Below are positions 43,188 to 52,076 of a stretch of DNA of 64,000 bases, piece by piece (position 1 is the stretch's first letter; every line of letters begins with the position of its first letter). The stretch lies in contig CAKZPE010000032.1 of the NCBI GenBank assembly GCA_937138495.1, positions 62,001 through 126,000 on the forward strand, read 5' to 3'. A program made the translations under genes and the position numbers. The DNA comes from an uncultured Oceanospirillaceae bacterium. GTDB taxonomy: Bacteria; Pseudomonadota; Gammaproteobacteria; Pseudomonadales; Balneatricaceae. The notes beneath the pieces were generated by a model. That model saw only the letters and a program-made list of their open reading frames with translations. It made no database searches and was not told the origin of the DNA.

Positions 43188-44162
43188 TCAGTTCAGTTCC
43201 AGGCTCTTCATTTGCTTTTCAACCATTTTGGCTGGCAGCGGGATATAACCGTCCTTCACGACAACTTCCTGACCGACACGGGACATAACCATTTTCAGGA
43301 ATTCACGCTCCATCGGAGGCAGTGCCTGACCAGGCTTTTTGTTCACGTATACGTACAGAGCACGGGCCAGGGGATAAGTACCGTTCAGCGCGCTTTCCGG
43401 GGTTGCTTCAACGAATGGCTGGCCGTCTTTCTTCGCCAGTGGCAGGGCGCGTACGGAAGATGTTTTATAACCGATACCGGAGTAACCGATGCCGTTCAGA
43501 GAAGTAGATACCGACTGAACTACAGAGGCAGAACCTGGCTGTTCGTTGACATTGTTACGGAAGTCACCTTTACACAGGGCTTTCTTCTTGAAGTAACCAT
43601 AAGTGCCGGATACCGAGTTACGGCCGAAGATCTGGAAGCTCTGGCTGGCCAGAGAGCCTTCTGCACCGGCATCGCCCCAGTTATTTACTTCGCTTGGCAG
43701 ACCGCATTTGCGGGTTGCAGAGAAGATCGCGTCAACCTGTGGGATTGTCAGGCCGGTCACGTTGTTGTCTTTGTGTACGTAAACCGCCAGTGCGTCGATT
43801 GCAACGGCAACCGGCGTAGGCTTGTAACCGAATTTCTTTTCGAAGGCTTCAAGTTCCTTGTCCTTCATCTTACGGCTCATCGGGCCCAGGTTAGATGTAC
43901 CTTCAGTCAGCGCCGGTGGCGCAGTAGAAGAGCCGGCGGCCTGAATCTGAACGTTAACGTTCGGATAGCTGCGCTTGAATTCCTCAGCCCACAGAGTCAT
44001 CAGGTTTGCCAGAGTGTCAGAACCAACGCTGGATAAGTTACCGGATACACCAGATGCCTTCTGGTACGTCGGCAGATTTGGATCAAGCAGGTCGCTAGCA
44101 CTTGCAGTCATACAGGTAGCGGTCATAGCAACAGCAGCAAAAAGCTTTTTCATCGGTTTCAT
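43188..44162 (-). CDS. pstS: Periplasmic phosphate-binding protein PstS
   Basis: A 324-residue binding protein with signal peptide (about 1-23, [10 protein letters not shown]). Phosphate-binding segments of the PstS family include [47 protein letters not shown] and [24 protein letters not shown]. Two Cys pairs could form disulfides. GGAG precedes the start at good distance and a strong PHO box lies 90 bp upstream, so it should be strongly induced in low phosphate. Confidence 0.94.
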   Translation of the reverse strand: MKPMKKLFAAVAMTATCMTASASDLLDPNLPTYQKASGVSGNLSSVGSDTLANLMTLWAEEFKRSYPNVNVQIQAAGSSTAPPALTEGTSNLGPMSRKMKDKELEAFEKKFGYKPTPVAVAIDALAVYVHKDNNVTGLTIPQVDAIFSATRKCGLPSEVNNWGDAGAEGSLASQSFQIFGRNSVSGTYGYFKKKALCKGDFRNNVNEQPGSASVVQSVSTSLNGIGYSGIGYKTSSVRALPLAKKDGQPFVEATPESALNGTYPLARALYVYVNKKPGQALPPMEREFLKMVMSRVGQEVVVKDGYIPLPAKMVEKQMKSLELN

Positions 44163-44251
44163 AACTAGCTCCGTAAAAGAGTGAGAGTCGTATTCGTTTA
44201 AGCCAGACTGGCTGATTTATATTTCGATGATGCGCACTATAGAGCGGCTGT

Positions 44252-44269
44252 GTGACACTAATATGACAG
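44252..44269 (-). promoter_or_regulatory. PHO box upstream of pstS
   Basis: On the minus strand CTGTCAT-ATTA-GTGTCAC matches the PHO consensus at about 16 of 18 positions and faces pstS. The 44163-44497 divergent spacer shows no gene. Confidence 0.82.
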
Positions 44270-44497
44270 GGTGTCATCTTTTTTATCCGGTATTCGCCGG
44301 TATAAAAAGTGCTCAGTGTGTAGCAAGCTGGCCCACAGGGTATATGCTTAACAGTAAGAAGGCTTGTTATCAGCACCTGCTTATTTTGCTGTCCTGATCG
44401 GGGCGGATAAATTATCGTCCCGGTGACTGGACGCGGCAAGCTTGGTTGGTAGAATAGCGACCAGAATAACATCAATTATTGAGTGCGGATTTAGTTC

Positions 44498-44899
44498 ATG
44501 ATTACAGCAGAAGACCAGGTGCTTAAGCCTGAAGGTGAATTGAGCCTTCGCTGTCCGGCAGATGCCACTGCAACCAACATGTTTGGTGACATCTATGGCG
44601 GATGGGTAGCTTCCAAAGCCGTATTGGCGTCAGAAATTCGTGCCGCTGAAGTGGCCGAAGGGCGTATGGCAACGGTTTCTATTGGTGCGATGTCCTTTAT
44701 GGCACCGGTGTTACAGGGAACTGTTCTGGGGTTCTATACCCAGGTGCTTGAACAGGGTACCAGCTCATTGCGCATTAAAGTGGAAGTATGGGGTGTTTCC
44801 CCGGATACCCGCGAAATGCGTAAGGTCAGTGAAACGGAATGCGTACAGGTAGCCATTGACGGCCACGGCCATATCCGTGCACTGGATTTTGGCCGCTGA
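44498..44899 (+). CDS. Acyl-CoA thioesterase, YciA-like hotdog protein
   Basis: A 133-residue hotdog-fold thioesterase close to YciA: LRCPADATATNMFGDIYGGWVASKAVLASEIRAAE (catalytic Asp/Gly-Gly helix), GRMATVSIGAMSFMAPVLQGTVLGFYTQVLEQGTSSLRIKVEVW. These enzymes hydrolyse a broad range of acyl-CoA esters in the cytosol. A single-gene unit, divergent from pstS. Confidence 0.88.
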   Translation: MITAEDQVLKPEGELSLRCPADATATNMFGDIYGGWVASKAVLASEIRAAEVAEGRMATVSIGAMSFMAPVLQGTVLGFYTQVLEQGTSSLRIKVEVWGVSPDTREMRKVSETECVQVAIDGHGHIRALDFGR

Positions 44900-44913
44900 G
44901 CAATCGGCGACTG

Positions 44914-44947
44914 AAAAAAAAGGGCTTCATAAAGAAGCCCTTTTTTT
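44914..44947. terminator. Terminator after the thioesterase gene
   Basis: A-run, GGGCTTC-ATAAA-GAAGCCC, T-run; strong and symmetrical, serving also the convergent chemoreceptor gene. Confidence 0.92.
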
Positions 44948-44964
44948 GTGCCTGCGATTCATGA

Positions 44965-46659
44965 TCAGGTTTTCAGCTGATTCACGAAACCGTGCAGCTC
45001 GATCAGTTCTTCTGTTATTTCCTGGCTGGCCTTTGTAGTGGCCCGGGCGCCTTCTGTGGTTTCAAAAGAACTTTCAGAAATGATATGCAGGTTTTGATTC
45101 ACTTCCTGTACCACGGTGGTCTGTTCATCTGTGGCCGTTGCAATTTGCGTATTCAGGGCGGCGATATCCAGTACTGCGCTGGTGGCTTCATCCAGTGAGC
45201 TGGCTGTTTCAGCCGCTTTGTTCAGACAGATATTGGCGTTTTCCTGACCGGTTTGCATGGTAGCTACGGCGCTGGCAACTTCCTGTTGCAGGCGTTCCAG
45301 CAGCGATTGGATATCCTGAGTAGAGGTTTGTGTACGCTGTGCCAGTGCCCGTACTTCATCGGCAACCACTGCAAAGCCCCGACCTGATTCACCGGCACGG
45401 GCCGCTTCAATCGCTGCGTTCAGTGCCAGCAGGTTAGTTTGCTCGGCGATGCCACGGATGCTGCCCAGTACTTCTCCGATGCGGTCGGTCTCTGTGGCCA
45501 GTGACTGAATATCGGTAGCAGCGGTGGCGACGTTTTCACTCAGACGCTGAATAATGGTCTGGCTTTCCAGCGCAACATTCATACCGGTCGCTACTTTTTC
45601 TTTAACAACACCGCCCAGTTCGGCGGCACGGTTGGTGCTGCCAGATACTTCCTGAATGGATGCTGCCATCTCTTCTACAGCAGTGGCAACCAGTTCGGTT
45701 TGCTGCTGCTGGGATTCAATACTGCTCTGCGCATTGGCCATGACTTCAATGGTTGCACGGGAATGTTCGCACAATTCGTTTGATGTATCTGAGATGGTGA
45801 TAACCATGTTACGCAGCTTATCCATCAGTTTGTTGAAGGCCGCAGCGGCTTCGCCGGTTTCGGTATTACGTACCGGTAACTGAACACTCAGATCTGCGTC
45901 TGCTTCAGACAAGTCTCTGAGGCGGTCGCGCATGTTAATGATTGGCCGGACAATTGAGCGGGTGATCAGCACTGAAGCAATGATTGCGATAAGGGTGCTG
46001 GCAATGAATATCGCTAAAATCAGTTGTTGTCCGTCACGCTCATCCTGTTCAGCTGTTTTGGTTGCTGTCAGGGTGAATGCCTGTACATCGTCTAATAACT
46101 GGATTAATTGATGATCGATACTTTCTTCCAGAGCAATAATGCCGGTGGCTTGCTCAAAGGCTTCCATTGCTTTGCCGGCGGAAACTTCGCTGAGGATTTT
46201 CTTCGCTTCGATGTCGTACTGTTTATGTTCAGCATCAATCTTTTTCAGTGCGATGATCAGTGTCTGGAATTTCTGGCGGGCCTTTTCAGAATGGGGTTTC
46301 TGAATGGCTTCTTCAACCATATGTTCCAGTTCAACAAACTCCTGCTCTGTTTTAGTGGCTAACTTGGAGAATGCTGCCACTGACTTTTTCAGGGCTGCAG
46401 ACTGGTCATTGCCGTTGGCCGTTGCCAGACCAAATGCCAGAGACCGTTCAAACAGAATAGCCTGTTCAAGCTGGTTTTTGGTGATATGGGTCAGGCCGTT
46501 GGTAATAGGAATATCTTCTTCTGCGATATCAATCAGTTCAATGCCGATCTTTTGCATCTGATTTAGGGAAATGCCGCCAAGAAGCAGCAGTAAACTTAGC
46601 TGCAGGGCAGCAAACAGATAGATTCGCGATGAAATACGTAAGGAATTTAACACGAACAT
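44965..46659 (-). CDS. Methyl-accepting chemotaxis protein
   Basis: A 564-residue chemoreceptor with an N-terminal membrane helix (about 11-31), a helical periplasmic four-helix-bundle-type sensor (about 32-210), a second membrane helix (about 215-237), HAMP ([33 protein letters not shown]) and a signalling coiled coil whose hairpin tip is [42 protein letters not shown]. No C-terminal CheR/CheB-tethering pentapeptide is visible. Ligand unknown. GAGGTGT precedes the ATG. Confidence 0.94.
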   Translation of the reverse strand: MFVLNSLRISSRIYLFAALQLSLLLLLGGISLNQMQKIGIELIDIAEEDIPITNGLTHITKNQLEQAILFERSLAFGLATANGNDQSAALKKSVAAFSKLATKTEQEFVELEHMVEEAIQKPHSEKARQKFQTLIIALKKIDAEHKQYDIEAKKILSEVSAGKAMEAFEQATGIIALEESIDHQLIQLLDDVQAFTLTATKTAEQDERDGQQLILAIFIASTLIAIIASVLITRSIVRPIINMRDRLRDLSEADADLSVQLPVRNTETGEAAAAFNKLMDKLRNMVITISDTSNELCEHSRATIEVMANAQSSIESQQQQTELVATAVEEMAASIQEVSGSTNRAAELGGVVKEKVATGMNVALESQTIIQRLSENVATAATDIQSLATETDRIGEVLGSIRGIAEQTNLLALNAAIEAARAGESGRGFAVVADEVRALAQRTQTSTQDIQSLLERLQQEVASAVATMQTGQENANICLNKAAETASSLDEATSAVLDIAALNTQIATATDEQTTVVQEVNQNLHIISESSFETTEGARATTKASQEITEELIELHGFVNQLKT

Positions 46660-46895
46660 ACACCTCGGATTATTCGCTGGGGGAACTTGTTTGAAACAGC
46701 CCGGTAACCTTACACCCTGAATTCTTCAGAATGAAATACACGTGCTAGAAAATTGGGTGAATTTTCGGGAGAAAACATTATTTTTCAGAATTACTTAAAC
46801 AGTTGAGAGGATGTTTATTATATTAAAAACAGCATATATATATGAAAATTCAAACAAATTTTGAAAGTACATAAAATGGGGAGCGGAATGTTTTT

Positions 46896-48128
46896 TTAAT
46901 GCACAGAAGCATAGCTGAAGCTGCCAGAGAAGGCAGGTCCAGAGAAAAATTGCTTACTTATCTGACACTTAACAAAAGCTGAACATCCATTAAGAGGCAG
47001 AGGCTCATGGCTAAGGGTTTGATTTAATTGCCGGGCCATTTTGCTTTCGTCCAACCGGGCCGGATTCGCGGGAATGATCGCGAAACAGTTGTTATCGAGC
47101 CGGGCCAGTATGTCTTCAGGTAGCAGAAATTGCTGAATGTGCTGTGCTGTCTTCGCCTGTAGAACATCTGAAGCGTGCTGGCAGTTTACGTGGTTGTCTG
47201 CTGAATGTGCTTTGATTTGTATCAGTAAAAATCCAAGTTCTAGCCCCGGCTCTTTTTTCTGCCGGTTACGTAAAAAATCTTGTATAAAACGGATGTTATG
47301 AGTTTCTGTTACCGGATCCAGATATTTAAGCGCTCTTAAGCGGTGTGCAATTTTTTGCTGATATGCCGGGTTGTTGATAATTCGGGTATCCGGCTGGCGA
47401 ATGCTTTCAAATTCACAATGGTGCGCCGGATTCAGCTGATGAGCACGCTGATCGATATTCAGCAGCAGTTGCCGGGCCTGGCTGTTCAGTACTCTGAAGC
47501 CGCTGCGTAACAGATTTTGGCTGATCAGTATGGCAACCAAAAGCATAAACAGAGTGCTGGTGAAAATAATCTGCTCCGGTGTCCGTGCCGTCAGTTGATG
47601 GGCTGACCAGTCTGTGGCCAGTTGAACGTCAATCATCCATATTGTCATTACCGCGATGATCACCGGTAATATAATGACACCGTATCTCAGCCAGAACCGG
47701 AATGTCTGAAGTTGTCGGGATGTCAGTTGTGTGTGCGGGTTTTTCAGCAGGGCAATGACGGCGTTATAAATGCCCAGAAAGCCGAAGCCAATGATGATTT
47801 TCTCGGCGCTGCCGGGCGGGAAATCAAAAGTCAGGTAGTTGAAGGCAGCAATTGTGCTGCCCAGTAGCGTCCACGTCAGTAACTGAGTACAGAACGTTTT
47901 TGTCGGAGAGTCGCTGGCTTTTCGGGGTGTATCGGCCCGGTTATGTGCTGGCCGGATGAACAGTGCAGTCAGAATGATCGTTGTTGCATACAGGCTGAGT
48001 AAGGTGTGAATGGGAACTGATGCAATAAATGGGCATATCAGAATGCTGTAGATGCACAGCAGAACCGACCAGTGGAACCCGGCCAGAACGGTGATTGGAT
48101 ATGCGTTATCACGGAATATAAAGGCCAT
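46896..48128 (-). CDS. Multi-helix membrane protein with degenerate GGDEF-like C-terminus
   Basis: A protein of about 410 residues with six to eight hydrophobic segments in the first 220 residues, then a cytosolic part resembling a decayed GGDEF fold: YLDPVTETHNIRFIQDFLRNRQ stands where DxLTGLxNRRxF would be, and LARLDNNCFAIIPANP where R(Y/L)GGDEFAILLP would be. The active-site GG(D/E)EF is lost, so no cyclase activity is expected. Start uncertain: ATG 48128 with an AAAGGGA stretch is preferred to GTG 48182. It resembles 7TM-type sensor/GGDEF proteins in layout. A single-gene unit after an A/T-rich spacer. Confidence 0.68.
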   Translation of the reverse strand: MAFIFRDNAYPITVLAGFHWSVLLCIYSILICPFIASVPIHTLLSLYATTIILTALFIRPAHNRADTPRKASDSPTKTFCTQLLTWTLLGSTIAAFNYLTFDFPPGSAEKIIIGFGFLGIYNAVIALLKNPHTQLTSRQLQTFRFWLRYGVIILPVIIAVMTIWMIDVQLATDWSAHQLTARTPEQIIFTSTLFMLLVAILISQNLLRSGFRVLNSQARQLLLNIDQRAHQLNPAHHCEFESIRQPDTRIINNPAYQQKIAHRLRALKYLDPVTETHNIRFIQDFLRNRQKKEPGLELGFLLIQIKAHSADNHVNCQHASDVLQAKTAQHIQQFLLPEDILARLDNNCFAIIPANPARLDESKMARQLNQTLSHEPLPLNGCSAFVKCQISKQFFSGPAFSGSFSYASVH

Positions 48129-48243
48129 GTTCCCTTTGCCGTCATTCAGTTTCAGTACATCTATTTTTGCCTGATTACCCACAAAAATGAAAGGGGTTAA
48201 GGCAAAAAAACTACGACTAATGGCGTATAAGGGAAAATATGTA

Positions 48244-48270
48244 TAAAACAGCCGGCGATTTGCCGGCTGT
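48244..48270 (-). terminator. Terminator of uvrD
   Basis: On the minus strand ACAGCCGGC-AAATC-GCCGGCTGT followed by TTTTA, just after the uvrD stop. Confidence 0.8.
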
Positions 48271-48280
48271 CAGGGGGGCT

Positions 48281-50503
48281 TTAAAGTGGTTGCAGATTGG
48301 CGTAGCCGACAACCAGCCACTTGGTGCCTTCGTAATCGAAGTTAATCTGTACCCGGGCTTTGGGGCCCTGGCCTTCATAGTTAACCACGATACCGTCACC
48401 AAAAATTGGATGGGATACCCGCTGGCCCAGCACGATGGCTGGTACATCCTGGCTGGCCTGTGCCTGTGCATATCCTGGCTGCTGCGGTGCCCGCTGGGCA
48501 GTCACCGGGCGCCGAATGCTGGCATTCAGGCGGACTTCCTGTAAATGCTTTTCCGGGATTTCACGGATAAAGCGGGAAGGCCGGTTAAAGGTTTCATTCC
48601 CGTGCAGACGGCGGGATTCTGCGTAAGTCAGGAACAGTTGTTTCATGGCCCGGGTGATGCCGACATAGCAAAGGCGGCGTTCTTCTTCCAGACGACCTGG
48701 TTCTTCGATCGACATGTTGTGCGGAAACAAACCTTCTTCCATGCCGGCCAGGAATACCAGTGGGAATTCCAAACCTTTGGCGGAGTGCAGGGTCATCAGC
48801 TGAACGCTGTCCTGGTGTTCATCCGCCTGGGTATCACCGGCATCCAGTGCCGCCTGATCAAGGAAGGCTGCGAGCGGTGTGGTGTTGACGTTCTCTTCTT
48901 TATCCGGCTCCCAGGTCGACAGGTACTGACGGGCTGCACTGACCAGTTCTTCAAGGTTTTCGACCCGTGCCTGGCCTTTTTCACCTTTTTCTTTGAGGTG
49001 ATGCTCAATCAGACCGGAGTACTGAACTACGTGCTCAGTTTGTTCGTTCAGTTCGGCATGCTGGGTGTTCTGGTCAAGGTCGTTGATCAGGTCAATAAAG
49101 GCTTGCAGAGCATTGGCGGCACGGGCGGAGAGCTTGTTCAGTTCTACCACTTCATTGGCGGCCCGCCACATAGAGACGCCTTCGGTCCGGGCGTGCAGGC
49201 GAACTTCTTCAATGGTTTTTCCGCCAATGCCACGGGTAGGAACGTTAACGACCCGTTCCATAGCGGTGTCATCTTCGCGGTTGCTGAGCAGGCGCATATA
49301 GGCCAGTGCGTTTTTGATTTCCAGACGGTCGTAGAAACGCTGACCACCGTAGATGCGGTATGGCATGCCGGCGCGGATCAGGGCTTCCTCAAGCACCCGG
49401 GACTGAGCATTGGAGCGATACAGAATCGCGGATTCGGTCCGCAGGTTGCCGTCACGTACCCAGCTTTCGATCTGGTCAACAATGAAGCGGGATTCGTCCT
49501 GTTCGTTGAAGGCCGCATACACGGAGATCGGTTCGCCATCGCTACCTTCGGTCCAGAGTTCTTTACCCAGACGCCCCTGGTTGTTGACGATAACCGCGTT
49601 GGCAGCGCTGAGAATATTACGGGTCGACCGGTAGTTCTGTTCCAGACGCACCACGGTTGTGTCGTTGTAGTCGTCTTTAAAGCGCTGGATGTTCTCGATT
49701 TTTGCGCCACGCCAACCGTAGATAGACTGATCATCATCACCGACTGCCATCAGCTTCTCCGGCTGAGGCTGGCGCGGATCCATTTCGCTGCACAGCAGTT
49801 TCAGCCAGGCATACTGAATGGTGTTGGTGTCCTGAAACTCGTCCACCAGAATGTAACGGAACCGGTCCTGATAGTGTTTCAGCAGGGAAGGGTTGCGATC
49901 CCGTAACAGTTCCAGTGAGCGTAAAATCAGCTCGCCGAAGTCGACCATACCACCCCGTTCGCAGGCTTCTTCATAAGCGCTGTACATGGTGACCATCATC
50001 TGCGCATAGGGATCACCGCCCGGATCAATGTGGGCGGCGCGCAGACCGTCGTCTTTCTGTGCGTTGATGTACCACTGGAACTGTTTGGCCGGCCAGCGGC
50101 TGTCGTCCAGATTCATTTCTTTGCTGAGGCGCTTCACCAGGCGTAGCTGATCGTCAGAATCCATAATCTGGAAGTTTTCAGTCAGGCCGGCGTCACGCCA
50201 GTGTGCCCGCAGAATACGGTGTGCCAGCCCGTGGAAGGTACCTACCCACATGCCGCTGGGGTTCAGCCCCATCAGTTCTTCAATCCGGCCACGCATTTCT
50301 TTGGCGGCTTTGTTGGTGAAGGTAACCGCCATAATGGAATAGGGGGACAGACCTTCAGTCTGTATCAGCCAGGCGATCCGGTGAACCAGTACCCGGGTTT
50401 TACCTGAGCCTGCACCGGCCAGAACCAGCAGGTTGCCAAGTGGCGCGGATACTGCGTCGCGCTGTGCTTCGTTGAGTGAATCAAGCAGGTGAGATACGTC
50501 CAT
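48281..50503 (-). CDS. uvrD: DNA helicase II UvrD
   Basis: A superfamily 1A helicase of 740 residues, started at MDVSHLLDSLNEAQRDAV (50503); the frame extends to 50626 without support. Motifs: I AGAGSGKTRVL, Ia ITFTNKAA-like VTFTNKAAKEMRGR, II LVDEFQDTN, III GDDDQSIYGWRGA, IV LEQNYRST, V VQLMTLHSAKGLEFP, VI EERRLCYVGITRA, plus a C-terminal Tudor-like domain (VSHPIFGDGIVV). It unwinds DNA in nucleotide-excision and mismatch repair. The upstream side holds the terminator of the large RNA described at 50612-51472. Confidence 0.95.
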   Translation of the reverse strand: MDVSHLLDSLNEAQRDAVSAPLGNLLVLAGAGSGKTRVLVHRIAWLIQTEGLSPYSIMAVTFTNKAAKEMRGRIEELMGLNPSGMWVGTFHGLAHRILRAHWRDAGLTENFQIMDSDDQLRLVKRLSKEMNLDDSRWPAKQFQWYINAQKDDGLRAAHIDPGGDPYAQMMVTMYSAYEEACERGGMVDFGELILRSLELLRDRNPSLLKHYQDRFRYILVDEFQDTNTIQYAWLKLLCSEMDPRQPQPEKLMAVGDDDQSIYGWRGAKIENIQRFKDDYNDTTVVRLEQNYRSTRNILSAANAVIVNNQGRLGKELWTEGSDGEPISVYAAFNEQDESRFIVDQIESWVRDGNLRTESAILYRSNAQSRVLEEALIRAGMPYRIYGGQRFYDRLEIKNALAYMRLLSNREDDTAMERVVNVPTRGIGGKTIEEVRLHARTEGVSMWRAANEVVELNKLSARAANALQAFIDLINDLDQNTQHAELNEQTEHVVQYSGLIEHHLKEKGEKGQARVENLEELVSAARQYLSTWEPDKEENVNTTPLAAFLDQAALDAGDTQADEHQDSVQLMTLHSAKGLEFPLVFLAGMEEGLFPHNMSIEEPGRLEEERRLCYVGITRAMKQLFLTYAESRRLHGNETFNRPSRFIREIPEKHLQEVRLNASIRRPVTAQRAPQQPGYAQAQASQDVPAIVLGQRVSHPIFGDGIVVNYEGQGPKARVQINFDYEGTKWLVVGYANLQPL

Positions 50504-50611
50504 AAATGCCCGGGTCTGTGCTGATGATAAAATTGCTGTATAAATAATCAGTGCCGGATTATAACAGACCCATGACCGGGTGCGAGTGTTATCTGAACAG
50601 ATGGCGGAAAG

Positions 50612-50640
50612 AAAAAAAGCACTCAATCGTCACTGAATGC
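50612..50640 (-). terminator. Rho-independent terminator of the CsrB-like RNA
   Basis: On the minus strand GCATTCAG-TGACGA-TTGAGTGC forms an 8-bp stem with two G-U pairs, followed by seven T. It lies 109 bp before the uvrD start, on the same strand as uvrD. Confidence 0.82.
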
Positions 50641-50869
50641 TTTCCTGAAGTGTGGTCTGTTCGGCGTCGCTTCCATTACTTGCCTGACAGATTTCTGGCC
50701 GCTGGCCAGTGCTATTCCTTTTGCTTAAAAGTGCATCCCTGAAACCCGGTGATTCATCGTGAACCTTTCGGGGTGGTCTGTGCTCCTGCTGACCTTGTTA
50801 CGCTGTTTTTCCCTGCAGCGCTGACTTCCTTTTTGTCTGACGGATACGTCCTGTAACCGTGAACACCTC

Positions 50870-51468
50870 CCTGGTTCTTAAGGTTGCTTCCTGCAACCGC
50901 TGGCCTCCATGGCCTCTTTTTCTGCCGGGGCAGATATCACCGGAATGTCCCTTACTCCGGGTGGATCTGTCATACAAGGGCGCTATCCATACGCCTGACA
51001 AATCACTGTGCGTCCTTGCTGTGTTGTTATCGTCCTGATAACGGTGAGCGTCCTGCTCTTGTAACAAATCCTTTTGTTACGATTTGCTTCCTGCAATGCT
51101 GGCCTCCGTGGCCTCTTTTTCTGCCGGGGCAGATATCACCGGAATATCCCTTACTCCGGGTGGATCTCTCATAACGTGGTGTTTATCTTTCAACAAACGC
51201 CTGACAGGTCACATTGCTTCCCTGTATTCAGTCACCTTCCTGGTAACAGTGAGCGTCTTGCCCGTTTAATTTTTACAACTCCTTTTGTTTGATTTTTGTG
51301 CCCTGTCAAGGGTGGCTTCCTTAGCCTCTTTTTCTGCCGGGGCAGATGTTTCCGGAATGTCCCTTACTCCGGACGGGTCTGTCATTAACTGGCTTAATCC
51401 CTTTGCCAGACAGGCCATTTGCTTCCCTGTAGGCCGTTGTCTTCCTGATAACGGAGAGCGTCCTGCTC
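50870..51468 (-). repeat. Tandem ~205-nt repeats inside the CsrB-like RNA
   Basis: The plus-strand landmark GAGCGTCCTGCTC occurs at 51456, as GAGCGTCTTGCCC at 51251, and again at 51046: exact 205-bp steps. A fourth, diverged unit begins near 50861. A long conserved block (CCTCTTTTTCTGCCGGGGCA and following) recurs at about 50913, 51112 and 51325. Units differ by point changes that preserve hairpins. Confidence 0.85.
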
Positions 51469-51506
51469 TTGCTATTCAATTATTGTTATTTGCGTGTCAG
51501 AAGATA

Positions 51507-51521
51507 TAGGAATAATTCCTA
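51507..51521. promoter_or_regulatory. Palindrome at about -42 of the CsrB-like RNA
   Basis: TAGGAA-TAA-TTCCTA is a perfect inverted repeat with 6-bp arms, centred at 51514. If transcription starts near 51472 its centre is at about -42, the class II activator position. It does not match the GacA box TGTAAG-N6-CTTACA, so the factor is unknown. Confidence 0.5.
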
Positions 51522-51578
51522 AAAGGTATTTTTTGTTTGAATTTAGGTAATGGCTAATAACTTATTTAGAAAAATAAA

Positions 51579-51592
51579 TTGATGTGGATCAA
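51579..51592. promoter_or_regulatory. FNR/ANR box
   Basis: TTGAT-GTGG-ATCAA is a perfect match to the FNR/ANR consensus TTGAT-N4-ATCAA. It is about 113 bp upstream of the predicted start of the CsrB-like RNA and 135 bp upstream of the trpR promoter. The 51522-51719 stretch is otherwise A/T-rich with no gene. Confidence 0.65.
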
Positions 51593-51737
51593 TGTTTTTG
51601 GGGGCTTTGTTGTGTATTTGGAAGAGATGAATTCGTGTCATTTTTGTTCATTTAGCGTTCATTTTTAAGAGTGGCTATTTTGAGGTTCTGAAGCGAATGA
51701 TGACGCGGGTAAATAATACTTGACCGTCAATATCAAT

Positions 51738-51755
51738 GTACTAGTATACTAGTTC
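51738..51755. promoter_or_regulatory. trp operator overlapping the trpR promoter
   Basis: Read on the minus strand, GAACTAGT-AT-ACTAGTAC differs from the E. coli trp operator GAACTAGT-TA-ACTAGTAC only in the two central bases. The core ACTAGTATACTAGT (51740-51753) is a 14-bp perfect palindrome. TTGACC (51720-51725) and TAGTAT (51742-51747) or TATACT (51745-51750) form the promoter it overlaps. Confidence 0.88.
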
Positions 51756-51781
51756 GCTAGTACATGACTAAGTTGCTTCTG

Positions 51782-52027
51782 ATGAGTACCGAAAAAGAAT
51801 ATATCGCCGCGTTAACGCATCATTTGTTAGAGATTAATCACCCTGATGCTATGGAGGCGGCGCTACGAAATTTGCTAACGCCAAACGAGTTTGTGGAAGT
51901 GACCAAGCGTTTACAGATTTTTAAGATGCTTGAGCAGGGGGTGCCGCAACGTCAGATAGCGGAAACCCTCGGTGTGGGAATTGCTACTGTTACCCGTGGT
52001 TCCCGTGCACTGAAAGACAGCCAGTAA
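51782..52027 (+). CDS. trpR: Trp operon repressor TrpR
   Basis: A protein of 81 residues of the TrpR family. The helix-turn-helix region LLTPNEFVEVTKRLQIFKMLEQGVPQRQIAETLGVGIATVTRGSRALK is directly comparable with E. coli TrpR ([21 protein letters not shown]... GAGIATITRGSNSLK). ATG 51782 is preferred because the earlier ATG at 51764 lies at the edge of the operator; no strong ribosome-binding site is seen for either. It is followed after 49 bp by trpE and trpG, so it heads an autoregulated trpREG operon. Confidence 0.88.
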   Translation: MSTEKEYIAALTHHLLEINHPDAMEAALRNLLTPNEFVEVTKRLQIFKMLEQGVPQRQIAETLGVGIATVTRGSRALKDSQ

Positions 52028-52076
52028 CTGTTTACCCGTATAACCCCGGCTGTCTGCTGAGTGCAGGCAGTGATTA

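Larger units (their letters stand above)
50612..51472 (-). ncRNA. Large CsrB/RsmZ-type regulatory RNA (predicted)
   Basis: The gap between uvrD and trpR reads on the minus strand as one highly structured RNA. I count about 29 GGA motifs (16 AGGA, 9 AGGGA, 3 ATGGA, 1 ACGGA), eight of them exact CAGGA(A/C)G, the repeat that defines E. coli CsrB. Many lie in hairpin loops: AGAGC-AGGAC-GCTCT, CCGTTATC-AGGAA-GACAACGG, GTTATC-AGGAC-GATAAC, GGTTGC-AGGAA-GCAACC, GTAACAAA-AGGA-TTTGTTAC (51061-51080), GGCC-ATGGA-GGCC, GGCC-ACGGA-GGCC, GGCT-AAGGA-AGCC, CTGGC-AAAGGGATTAA-GCCAG. It ends in a rho-independent terminator; a possible -10 AATAAT lies at 51484-51479. Such RNAs sequester CsrA/RsmA. Length (~860 nt) would be over twice E. 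coli CsrB. The 5' end and single-transcript nature are inferred. Confidence 0.78.

Noticed and set aside
43212..44036. 274-codon plus-strand ORF
   Set aside because: Antisense shadow of pstS.
48545..49906. 453-codon plus-strand ORF
   Set aside because: Antisense to uvrD, whose helicase motifs are intact; it has no recognisable domain and arises from codon bias.
50870..51480. CRISPR-like or simple intergenic repeat array
   Set aside because: Units are about 205 nt and contiguous, without short direct repeats and unique spacers; hairpin loops with GGA explain the repetition better.
50551..51509. Four small plus-strand ORFs of 63-96 codons
   Set aside because: They are translations of the repeated RNA gene, share the same repeated peptide (FCRGRYHRN..PYSGW), lack ribosome-binding sites and overlap one another in different frames.
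51600..51720. GacA/UvrY box upstream of the CsrB-like RNA
   Set aside because: I looked for TGTAAG-N6-CTTACA and found no acceptable match in the upstream region.
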